12,829 bases of DNA from CAYHZL01 sp964361075 (GTDB lineage Bacteria; Bacteroidota; Ignavibacteria; UBA10030; UBA8401): NCBI GenBank assembly GCA_964361075.1, contig CAYHZL010000097.1:1-12829 (forward strand), written 5' to 3'. The notes under the pieces were generated by a model. The model worked only from the letters and a program-made list of their open reading frames with translations, was not told the DNA's origin and did no database searches. The translations under genes were made by a program, and so were the position numbers. This document shows, in pieces, positions 6,686-12,829 of the stretch (positions are counted from its first letter, which is position 1; every line of letters begins with the position of its first letter).

Positions 6686-6882
6686 TGTTTACTCTCCTTC
6701 GATACACCTGCTTGCTTGAAAATACTTTTTTGAGTTCCTATCGGCATATCCAAATTTGGTTTTCCTGCTACAGTAACCGTTCCAGATTTTGTTGGGTGCT
6801 TAAATTGTCTATGGCTGCCTTTTGTTCTTGCCAAATACCAACCGTTTTGCACCAACAATGTAAGAATTTCTTTTACTTTCAT
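6682..6882 (-). CDS. hicA: HicA-family mRNA interferase toxin
   Basis: This 66-residue toxin has the double-stranded-RNA-binding-like HicA fold. MKVKEILTLLVQNGWYLART leads into the diagnostic KGSHRQFKHP, with the catalytic His at residue 24, followed by VTVAGKPNLDMPIGT and a closing helix. HicA proteins cleave mRNA independently of the ribosome. The toxin-first order and four-base overlap with hicB are standard for hicAB loci. The ribosome-binding site is poor: AGAGGAAG lies 14 bases before the ATG, further than ideal, which would keep toxin output low. The promoter must lie within 6883-7036, together with the end of the preceding gene. Confidence 0.93.
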   Translation of the reverse strand: MKVKEILTLLVQNGWYLARTKGSHRQFKHPTKSGTVTVAGKPNLDMPIGTQKSIFKQAGVSKESKQ

Positions 6883-6972
6883 TTCTAAAAATATAACTTC
6901 CTCTATTCAAAGAAGCAATAAGGATTTTTTCCGAGTCTTTACTCCCGTTGCAAATTGAAATAGAATAGCAAG

Positions 6973-6993
6973 AGCCGACACGAAGCCGGCTTT
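6973..6993 (-). terminator. Probable terminator after the T9SS protein gene
   Basis: This 21-base hairpin (AGCCG / CGGCT around a nine-base loop) lies 43 bases past the stop of the 1608-residue gene. It is identical to the core of the hicAB terminator at 6422-6442. The T-run after it on the minus strand is weak (CTCTTGC), so termination may be incomplete and some transcripts could read into hicAB. Confidence 0.55.
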
Positions 6994-6999
6994 GCTGAT

Positions 7000-7035
7000 T
7001 ACTCACTACTTCATACTCAACTACTCATATACTCA
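7000..7035. repeat. Short TACTCA repeats at the 3' end of the T9SS gene
   Basis: The hexamer TACTCA occurs at 7000, 7014, 7022 and 7030, the last three with an 8-base period. It sits immediately after the stop codon of the large gene. No function is apparent. It may be a degenerate dispersed repeat. Confidence 0.45.
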
Positions 7036-7036
7036 A

Positions 7037-10000
7037 TTACCTCAACAGCAGCATTTTCTTCACCTGTAGAAAACGATTATTCGGATCGTTCGTGCTGACT
7101 GCTTCGATACGATAGAAATATAATCCGGTAGAAACATTTGCATCCCATTTCACCCTATGCCAACCTGCATTTTGTTGCTGATTAACAAGCTCCGCAACTT
7201 GCTGACCGAGGGTGTTAAAGATTGTGAGACGTACAGCGCTATTTACCGGAAGAGCATACCGTAATGTTGTTGACGGGTTGAAAGGATTGGGATAATTCTG
7301 ATTAAGAGCAAAAGTTATTGGTATCTCCTCCAGATCTTCAACACCTGTTGTGGGGATAGCGACGCCTAATACTTTGACTGTATCAGGTGAACTTCCTGAG
7401 TTGCTTTGGATGACAACCAAAGCTGAATCAGCGCCAACAACTGTCGGCGCAAATCGCAATGTATCTGCTAATGATTGTCCGGGAGGAATATTTTTTACAG
7501 TTGGTCTTGCGGTAAATGTAGAACGTGATGAAGCGATGTTGGTTATCTTTAATGTATCGTTGCCGGTATTCGTAATGGTTACGGTTGTATCTTTGAATGT
7601 TCCAACCTTCACGTTGCCAATGGAAATTGCTTTTGCATTAAACTGCATCGCTGGAGTGCCGAAACCGAATCCGGAAACTTTGATCGTATCCGGTGAAGAT
7701 GGACTGTTGCTCGCAATGAGGAGTGTCGCTGTTGTTGTTCCAATCAGTGTTGGGGCAAAACGAAGTGTATCGGTAAATGTTGTTCCCGGCGGAAGGCTTT
7801 TAACAGTTGGTCGAACGGAAAACATAGCACTTGACGATGTGATGTTGCTAATCTTTAGCGTATCGTTTCCGGTGTTCGTAATTGTTACTATTGTGTCTTT
7901 AAATTGACCGATGCGAACCCTATCAACGTTCAAACTCTTGCTGCTCAATTGAACCGCTGGAACTCCAATAGCAAAACCCGAAACGTTAATTGTATCCGGT
8001 GATGAAAAAGCATTGCTTGTTACCAAAATCATTCCACTATCGATCCCAAGGGTTGTTGGTGTAAAGCGCAATGTATCCGTTAACGATTGTCCGGGAGGAA
8101 TATTTTTTACAGTTGGTCTTGCGGTAAATGTAGAACGTGATGAAGCGATGTTGGTTATCTTTAATGTATCGTTGCCGGTATTCGTAATGGTTACGGTTGT
8201 ATCTTTAAATGTTCCAACCTTCACGTTACCAATGGAAATTGCTTTTGTGTTAAGTTGCATCGTTGAAATACCGAAACCAAATCCGGAAACTTTGATTGTA
8301 TCCGGTGAAGATGGACTGTTACTTGCAACTAATAAAGTTGCTGCTACCGTTCCAAGTGCAATTGGAGCAAAGTGAAGTGTGTCGGTAAATGCTATGCCTG
8401 GTGGTAGAATTTGGACTGTTGTTCTGACAGTGAATACCGCATTTGACGATGTAATGTTGCTGATCTTTAGCGTATCGTTTCCGGTGTTCGTAATTGTTAC
8501 TATTGTGTCTTTAAATTGACCGATGCGAACCCTATCAACGTTCAAACTCTTGCTGCTCAATTGAACCGTTGCAACTCCAATGGCATTACCCGAAACGTTA
8601 ATTGTATCAGGTGACGAAAGAGCATTGCTTGTTATTAAGAGTAGTCCACTAGCGTTTCCAATAGTCGTGGGTGCAAACCGCAACGTATCTACCAGCAACT
8701 GACCGGGAGCTACATTCTTCACCGTTGGTCTTGCAGTAAATGCAGAATGTGAAGAAGTTATACTGCTTATCTTGAGCGTGTCATTGCCGTAATTTGTAAC
8801 AGTAACAGTTGTATCTCTATATTGTCCGGTTCTTACGTTTCCAAAAGATACGGTACGTTTATTAAGTTCCAGTTGATTTTTCACGACAAAGATATTCTGA
8901 ACTGACGTGCCGCCGCCGGGAGAAGCGTTTGTAACAAAAAAGCTGCGTGCACCTGTATCTGCAACAGATGATACCGTAATGTTTGCCGTAAGGCTCGCTG
9001 AATTATTAACTGTCACTGAATTTACAGTGATACCTGAACCGACATTCACAGAACTTACACCGCTTATGAAATTTGCGCCTGCAAAAGTTATATCAAAAGT
9101 TTTACCTTTGGCTCCGGTAGTTGGAGAGATGCTTGTTAAAGTCGGCAAGGGATTGTTGATGTTGAAGGTCTGAGTTGTAGATGTTCCACCTCCGGGCGTT
9201 GAGTTGGTGACAGAGAAATTACGAGAACCTGTGCTAGCAGTTGATGAAATCGTAATATTTGCTGTAAGACTTGTGGAAGTAAAGACTGTTGTAGAATTTA
9301 TTGTAATACCTGTGCCGACATTTACAGAAGTAACGCCGCTGATAAAGTTCGTTCCGGTAAAGCCGACATCTAGAGTTTGCAGCCTGTTTGCGCTTGTTGG
9401 TGAAATGCTTGTAAGTGTAGGCGACGGATTGTTCACAGTAAAGCCATTGAAAAGTGTTGCCGTACCTCCACCCGGTGGACTATTTGTAACTGTAATATCA
9501 TGGTTTCCGGTTGTTGCGGTTGGTCCGATTGTAATATTGGCAATTAGTTGTGTTGAACTGTTGACAGTAACGGAATTGATTGTAACGCCCGAACCAAAAC
9601 TAACAGAGGTTTTCCCAGAAACAAATTCAGTTCCATTGATGGTTACGCTCAGTCCAGTTTGCAACCTATTTCCACTTGTTGGGGATGCACTTGAAATTGT
9701 TGGCACTGGATTTGGAATTTCTCCGAACTGGGCAAAATAGTCTTGAAACTTGCCGCCCATTTCTGTGAAATTGCCGACGGCAAGAATAAAGGGTCGGGTT
9801 ACAACTAAATCATAAACGTGACCATAGTTCGGCCAACTAATCGGGCCAGCACTCAGGCTCCAACCAGTCGGTATCCCCGTAACGGCATCAATCGATGACG
9901 TGTAGTTTCGGCTATATCCACCAATGTTTGTGAATTCGCCCGCGACAAATACTGTATCTCCTAGAATCCTCAACTTCCTCACAGTTCCATCAGAATTGGG

Positions 10001-11863
10001 ATTCCAGCCGGTGGGTGAGCCCGTATTAACATCGACACTAGCCAATCTATTTCTCGGTTGGCCCCCGATAGAGGTAAAAGTTCCTCCCATGAAGAGGGTT
10101 GAGCCACGAATATCGAATGAATAAACGTCATTATTCCAGCTGTCGATGTTTGCATTCCACGAAGTCGCGCTGCCTGTAGCAGCGATCTCGGCGATACCGT
10201 TCCTTGTCTGACCGCCAATGCTTGAAAACCAACCGGCCACAAAAACCGTTGACCCGCTTATTTTAATGTCCAGCACATCATAATTGGCGTTTGGGTTCCA
10301 TCCGCTCGGGAACCCTGTTGATGTATCGAGAGCCGCAATATAACTTCTGGTTTGGCCGCTTATTGTGCTGAACCACCCACCGACGTAGAGAATAGAACCG
10401 CTCCCTACAATTGTTCTGACACCTCCGTTTGCATTTGGGTCCCATGATCTTAATGTGCCCGATGTTATGTCAAATGCTGCCAGCCGATTTCTTGTCTGCC
10501 CGCTCATGGTCGTAAACTCACCTCCAACGTAAACGGTTGCCCCGTGTATAGCCAGTGCAAGCACTTTTCCGCCAGCGTCAGGATTCCAAGCTGTCGCACC
10601 TGTACTCACTAGGTCAAGTGCAGCCAGCCTGTTGCGTAGTTGGCCGGCGATACTTCTAAAAGCGCCCCCAGCATAGATCAGCGATCCGCTAAGTGCAAGT
10701 GAGTGTACATCTGCCGGAGCGTGCGCCGTCCATGACGACGCATTTCCTGCGCTTAGATCAAGCGCTGCAAGTCTATGTCGTATTTGCCCGCCAATGCTAG
10801 TGAAGCTTCCGGCCGCATAGATTGCCGATACTCCGATTCTAATAGACCGCACGATGCCGTTGGCGTTGGGGTTCCACACTGTCACCACACCACTTGAGGC
10901 ATCAACTCCGGCGACGTAGTTGCGAATTTGCCCACCAATGCTGAGGAAATCTCCGCCAACGTAAATTGTACTACCGCTGGCAGCAATCGTTCGAACCTTT
11001 GCATTAGGACTTGGATTCCAGGAAGTTACAGTTCCAGTGTCCGCCGCATTGATAGCAGCGAGGTAATTTCTTACCTGTCCCGCTACATTAGTAAACTCAC
11101 CACCTGTGTAAACAGTCGAGCCGCTCACTGCTATTGTCAGGACTATACCGTTCGCGTTAGGATTCCAAGTTGTTGCGGCACCAGTGGTAGCATCTAAAGC
11201 TGCTACCCGATTCCTCTGTTGTCCTCCGATCGAAGGGCCCCATGGGCTCTCCGTGAATTCTCCACCAACATACACAACTGACCCGCTCACGGCGATTGAA
11301 TGAATCGTACCATTGGGGTTGGGATTCCAGGACGACGCGTTTCCCGTTGTTGCGTCGAGTGTGGCCAGATTATTCCTTGATTGTCCTCCTACTCCCGAAA
11401 ATCTTCCGCCGACGTAGACGATAGACCCGCTAACGGCAATTGCGTTGACGTATCTGTAATCGGGCCACCCACCCCCAGTGACATTTGGATTCCATGTGGG
11501 GTCGACAGTTCCATCCGTGCGGATCTTGGCTATCCTATTCCTGGTTAACCCCCCAGCGCTTGTAAAATCTCCGCCGATGTACCAGTTACCAGATGCGTCA
11601 GAAGCTACTGCGTAAATGGTCCCATTAACTCTCGCGTTCAAGAATCTCAAATCAGCGCTACCAGTTGTTGTGTTGATTCCGGTTCCGTGCCATGTATTCG
11701 GACCAACGTATGTAAAATCTCCACCGATGTAGGCTACTCCCTTCGAGTATGCTATCGCATATACGGTTCCGTTGGTTACCCACGTACTATCACGTGGAGT
11801 AGAGGGTTGGGCAGACGCTTCACAGTAAAGAAGCAAAAACACAACAAAGACAAATTTTTTCAT
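7037..11863 (-). CDS. Giant secreted T9SS protein: 14 propeller repeats, 3 IPT/TIG, 5 ASH-type domains, sorting domain
   Basis: This 1608-residue protein starts with a signal peptide (residues 1-18, MKKFVFVVFLLLYCEASA). Residues about 26-717 hold fourteen repeats of about 48 residues with the pattern VxxIAVSGSxVYVGGxF, then IGGQxRNRLAALD, then WNPNANG; these resemble delta-60/DUF5122 propeller blades. Three IPT/TIG immunoglobulin-like domains follow (about 718-812, 813-904, 905-995; PTxxSISPTSG, SVNVGSGITINS). Five ASH/HYDIN-like 'choice-of-anchor D' domains span about 996-1505 (GNVKVGTFKDTTVTITNTG, then GNDTLKI). Residues 1517-1608 are a T9SS sorting domain (ALNQNYPNPFNPSTTLRYAL, ending VKKMLLLR). 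It should be exported by Sec and displayed or released by the type IX system. No catalytic domain is visible, so an adhesive or binding role is likely. The start is fixed by a strong AAAGGAGGA. It is flanked by terminators and appears monocistronic. Confidence 0.93.
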   Translation of the reverse strand: MKKFVFVVFLLLYCEASAQPSTPRDSTWVTNGTVYAIAYSKGVAYIGGDFTYVGPNTWHGTGINTTTGSADLRFLNARVNGTIYAVASDASGNWYIGGDFTSAGGLTRNRIAKIRTDGTVDPTWNPNVTGGGWPDYRYVNAIAVSGSIVYVGGRFSGVGGQSRNNLATLDATTGNASSWNPNPNGTIHSIAVSGSVVYVGGEFTESPWGPSIGGQQRNRVAALDATTGAATTWNPNANGIVLTIAVSGSTVYTGGEFTNVAGQVRNYLAAINAADTGTVTSWNPSPNAKVRTIAASGSTIYVGGDFLSIGGQIRNYVAGVDASSGVVTVWNPNANGIVRSIRIGVSAIYAAGSFTSIGGQIRHRLAALDLSAGNASSWTAHAPADVHSLALSGSLIYAGGAFRSIAGQLRNRLAALDLVSTGATAWNPDAGGKVLALAIHGATVYVGGEFTTMSGQTRNRLAAFDITSGTLRSWDPNANGGVRTIVGSGSILYVGGWFSTISGQTRSYIAALDTSTGFPSGWNPNANYDVLDIKISGSTVFVAGWFSSIGGQTRNGIAEIAATGSATSWNANIDSWNNDVYSFDIRGSTLFMGGTFTSIGGQPRNRLASVDVNTGSPTGWNPNSDGTVRKLRILGDTVFVAGEFTNIGGYSRNYTSSIDAVTGIPTGWSLSAGPISWPNYGHVYDLVVTRPFILAVGNFTEMGGKFQDYFAQFGEIPNPVPTISSASPTSGNRLQTGLSVTINGTEFVSGKTSVSFGSGVTINSVTVNSSTQLIANITIGPTATTGNHDITVTNSPPGGGTATLFNGFTVNNPSPTLTSISPTSANRLQTLDVGFTGTNFISGVTSVNVGTGITINSTTVFTSTSLTANITISSTASTGSRNFSVTNSTPGGGTSTTQTFNINNPLPTLTSISPTTGAKGKTFDITFAGANFISGVSSVNVGSGITVNSVTVNNSASLTANITVSSVADTGARSFFVTNASPGGGTSVQNIFVVKNQLELNKRTVSFGNVRTGQYRDTTVTVTNYGNDTLKISSITSSHSAFTARPTVKNVAPGQLLVDTLRFAPTTIGNASGLLLITSNALSSPDTINVSGNAIGVATVQLSSKSLNVDRVRIGQFKDTIVTITNTGNDTLKISNITSSNAVFTVRTTVQILPPGIAFTDTLHFAPIALGTVAATLLVASNSPSSPDTIKVSGFGFGISTMQLNTKAISIGNVKVGTFKDTTVTITNTGNDTLKITNIASSRSTFTARPTVKNIPPGQSLTDTLRFTPTTLGIDSGMILVTSNAFSSPDTINVSGFAIGVPAVQLSSKSLNVDRVRIGQFKDTIVTITNTGNDTLKISNITSSSAMFSVRPTVKSLPPGTTFTDTLRFAPTLIGTTTATLLIASNSPSSPDTIKVSGFGFGTPAMQFNAKAISIGNVKVGTFKDTTVTITNTGNDTLKITNIASSRSTFTARPTVKNIPPGQSLADTLRFAPTVVGADSALVVIQSNSGSSPDTVKVLGVAIPTTGVEDLEEIPITFALNQNYPNPFNPSTTLRYALPVNSAVRLTIFNTLGQQVAELVNQQQNAGWHRVKWDANVSTGLYFYRIEAVSTNDPNNRFLQVKKMLLLR
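7343..8566 (-). repeat. Two tandem copies of a 612-bp unit inside the T9SS gene
   Basis: ASH-type domains 2-3 and 4-5 are the same two-domain unit repeated with a period of exactly 612 bases (204 residues). Positions 7473-7594 and 8085-8206 are identical over 122 bases. Positions 7851-7956 and 8463-8568 are identical over 106 bases. Intervening parts differ at scattered sites. The frame is preserved. The first ASH-type domain (residues 996-1096) is related but clearly more diverged. Confidence 0.9.
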
Positions 11864-11870
11864 GGATATA

Positions 11871-11879
11871 TCCTCCTTT
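11871..11879 (-). promoter_or_regulatory. Strong ribosome-binding site of the T9SS protein gene
   Basis: The minus strand reads AAAGGAGGA seven bases before the ATG at 11863. This is close to a full anti-16S complement and sets the start codon. It predicts efficient translation of a very long protein. Confidence 0.85.
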
Positions 11880-11916
11880 TATGTTAATTCCCACAAAACT
11901 TACTTTTGCAGAAAAA

Positions 11917-11934
11917 AATCTGTGAATCTGTGGC
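11917..11934. repeat. CACAGATT-type dispersed repeat fragment
   Basis: On the minus strand this reads GCCACAGATTCACAGATT. The same motif forms the outer arms of the nested element at 2876-3163. Sequences of this kind are common dispersed intergenic repeats. Here it lies in the leader of the T9SS gene, about 55-70 bases upstream of its start. Confidence 0.5.
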
Positions 11935-11965
11935 AATAATTTTTTACTCTTGGCTTATCGGCTTT

Positions 11966-11999
11966 AAAAACAAAAAGGACGCAACTTCCGTTACGTCCT
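11966..11999 (-). terminator. Strong intrinsic terminator with GGAA tetraloop
   Basis: On the minus strand AGGACGTAAC and GTTGCGTCCT form a 10-bp stem with one T-G wobble, closed by a GGAA (GNRA) tetraloop. It is followed by TTTTTGTTTTT. This is the best terminator in the window. It lies 103 bases upstream of the T9SS gene start and 264 bases downstream of the 71-residue gene. It may simply end the upstream transcript or belong to a conditional leader. Confidence 0.85.
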
Positions 12000-12061
12000 A
12001 ACACGGGGTACTGGTATACCCAAACAGAAAGACATAAGAAAGCGCGTCCATTGCTGGACGC
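12000..12061 (-). ncRNA. Structured RNA segment preceding the terminator (candidate switch or leader)
   Basis: Read on the minus strand, the segment opens with GCGTCCA-GCAA-TGGACGC (12061-12044), a 7-bp stem with a perfect GNRA loop. A pyrimidine-rich linker follows, then GGGTA-TACCAG-TACCC (12021-12006). Directly after it comes the terminator at 11999-11966. The two strong hairpins share complementary GCGTCC/GGACGC arms. The 5' arm of hairpin 1 can instead pair with the terminator's 5' arm, and its 3' arm with the terminator's 3' arm. Such mutually exclusive pairing is typical of attenuators and riboswitch expression platforms. I recognise no known aptamer. It could also be a small RNA or a by-product of two related terminator-like hairpins. 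Confidence 0.45.
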
Positions 12062-12262
12062 AACCTTCATACGTGTTCTTCTGTTTTGAAAATTACCAGT
12101 TTTCGCGTTAGAACAGCGCAGATAGCTGCGTGTATTTATTTTTTAGTGTATCTCGATAGTTGCTCTTTTAGTTGTAAAAATATTTGTAAAACGTGTAACT
12201 TAAAAAAACCGTAACATTACAGTCGTGTTATAGAATGTATCGTGTAGTGGTCGGTGCAATTG
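12062..12262. other. AT-rich intergenic region without a visible gene
   Basis: About 200 bases between the 71-residue gene and the structured RNA hold no supportable open frame. A small hairpin CGCAG-ATAG-CTGCG lies at 12117-12130. The stretch 12130-12240 is strongly AT-rich and could contain a promoter reading toward the T9SS gene, but I see no clear consensus. Confidence 0.4.
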
Positions 12263-12478
12263 TTATACCGCAGCAAATATTCGCTCAGCATTCTTAGGAA
12301 TTTGAATAGGAACAAAAAATTCTTCTGGAAACAAATAATCTTCTCCGGATTCGTCAATAACGCGGATCATTTTTTTTTCCGCGCTATCAGTATCGCTTAT
12401 TGCTTGATAAATTTTTCGTACTTCGAGAGATGCTGCATAACCATCGTTTTGTATACACATTACATATTGAGTAGTCAT
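12263..12478 (-). CDS. Small conserved-looking protein of unknown function (second gene of a two-gene unit)
   Basis: This 71-residue protein contains CIQNDGYAASLEVRKIYQAI, then KKMIRVIDESGEDYLFPEEF and FVPIQIPKNAERIF. The GYxASLE-xRKxY and RVIDESGEDYL blocks look like a conserved small soluble beta-rich protein family that I recall only as hypothetical. No signal peptide or membrane segment is present. AGGA lies seven bases upstream of the ATG, supporting the start. It begins only four bases after the end of the interrupted upstream frame (12483-12716), so the two were almost certainly co-transcribed. I cannot assign a function. The two-small-gene format recalls toxin-antitoxin loci, but no known toxin signature is visible. 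Confidence 0.78.
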   Translation of the reverse strand: MTTQYVMCIQNDGYAASLEVRKIYQAISDTDSAEKKMIRVIDESGEDYLFPEEFFVPIQIPKNAERIFAAV

Positions 12479-12482
12479 AGTA

Positions 12483-12716
12483 TTATCCTACAATTCGTTT
12501 AATTTTTATGTCTCTTTTTCCTCTACCATGCGCTTCGTACCAATGTAGTTCAACTGTGGCGGATGTTCCATTAGAAAAACTTACTGTTGAAATTCCCTTC
12601 AATTTTCTCCAACGACCTGATCCATACTATTTTCGTACTCTTTCAATTTCACGTATCCCATTCTCAACAGCTATGGTTTCAATGTTTTTAATTTCAGAAA
12701 TTATCTCAAAATTCAA
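12483..12716 (-). pseudogene. Small conserved-looking gene interrupted by in-frame TAG
   Basis: The minus-strand frame from the TTG at 12716 to the TAA at 12485-12483 encodes 77 codons. Codon 30 is TAG (plus-strand CTA at 12627-12629). Before the stop it reads NFEIISEIKNIETIAVENG and then IREIERVRK. After it comes YGSGRWRKLKGISTV, then VELHWYEAHGRGKRDIKIKR. Both halves stay in one frame and look like one continuous protein: a KxYGxGRWRKLKG core and an ELHWYEAHG motif. This suggests a single sense-to-TAG change, for instance from AAG, CAG or GAG. An in-frame TAA directly precedes the TTG, and the nearby GGATGAG is only a weak ribosome-binding site. It may be a recent pseudogene, a sequencing error or a readthrough codon. 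Function is unknown; it pairs with the gene four bases downstream. Confidence 0.72.
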
Positions 12717-12800
12717 TTATCTCATCCGTATTTAGTTTTGTATAGCAATAAAGTAAGAAAGACTATGGGTACTGTCAAGGGCATCTCTAAAAACATTGTC

Positions 12801-12829
12801 GTCATTGCGAGGGAGCGAAGCGACCGAAG
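12801..12829. repeat. Start of a dispersed intergenic repeat, cut by the window edge
   Basis: GTCATTGCGAGGGAGCGAAG and the following CGACCGAAG match the very common bacterial intergenic repeat of the TCATTGCGAGG-GAGCGAAGCGAC type. The remainder (typically continuing into CAATCT) lies beyond the window. Nothing else is seen between 12736 and the end. Confidence 0.7.

Noticed and set aside
7350..9740. Long plus-strand open frames opposite the T9SS gene (185, 120, 88 and 178 codons)
   Set aside because: They lie antisense to repeated ASH and IPT domains. Their length follows from the biased codon content and the repetition of the real gene. They lack ribosome-binding sites and match no family.
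9713..11788. Possible CRISPR-like array, because of evenly spaced repeated units
   Set aside because: The units are about 144 bases, in frame, degenerate at DNA level and encode propeller blades.
11976..12061. Cyclic-di-GMP riboswitch, suggested by the GGACGCAA string
   Set aside because: The string lies inside a terminator stem. The conserved loop and receptor elements of that riboswitch are not present on either strand.
12508..12735. 75-codon plus-strand frame near the right end
   Set aside because: It is the shadow of the minus-strand amber-interrupted gene, whose conserved-looking motifs are far more convincing.

Overview
The window looks like a piece of a Bacteroidota/FCB-group chromosome, most likely near Ignavibacteria or Chlorobi. 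This rests on a secreted multidomain protein ending in a type IX secretion (T9SS) sorting domain of the NYPNPFNPST kind, a Bacteroidota-style M49 peptidase, a ferredoxin-dependent 2-oxoacid oxidoreductase operon, and a moderately AT-rich base composition. This placement is inferred from protein style, not from a marker gene. Every gene I can support lies on the minus strand, so transcription runs from high to low coordinates.

Layout from left to right. Positions 1-2383 hold a 2-oxoacid:ferredoxin oxidoreductase operon read right to left: a two-cluster ferredoxin subunit (2105-2383), the alpha subunit (753-1853) and the TPP-binding beta subunit (752 to beyond position 1). The ferredoxin and alpha genes are separated by about 250 bases of palindromic, repeat-like DNA. 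Positions 2384-3207 carry no convincing gene but are packed with palindromes, including a nested 290-base inverted-repeat structure. Positions 3208-5271 encode an exported dipeptidyl-peptidase III-type zinc metallopeptidase. Positions 5506-6993 form a small accessory island: a DUF2283 protein, a RelE-type toxin with its overlapping antitoxin, and a hicAB pair, punctuated by intrinsic terminators. Two of these share an identical 21-base core flanking hicAB.

Positions 7037-11863 hold one gene for a 1608-residue secreted protein: signal peptide, fourteen propeller-type repeats, three IPT/TIG domains, five ASH/HYDIN-like 'choice-of-anchor D' domains and a T9SS sorting domain. Two of the ASH domains have been duplicated as a pair in a 612-base tandem repeat. 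Upstream of it (11966-12061) is a structured stretch with two GNRA-capped hairpins whose arms can pair alternatively, ending in a strong terminator. It is either the terminator of the upstream operon or a conditional leader. Positions 12263-12716 hold two small conserved-looking genes in tandem; the first is broken by an in-frame TAG at codon 30. The window ends inside a dispersed intergenic repeat.

The genes do not form one pathway. The strongest candidates for something undescribed are the switch-like RNA structure at 11966-12061, the amber-interrupted gene at 12483-12716, and the nested palindromic element at 2876-3163. None is proven by sequence reading alone.
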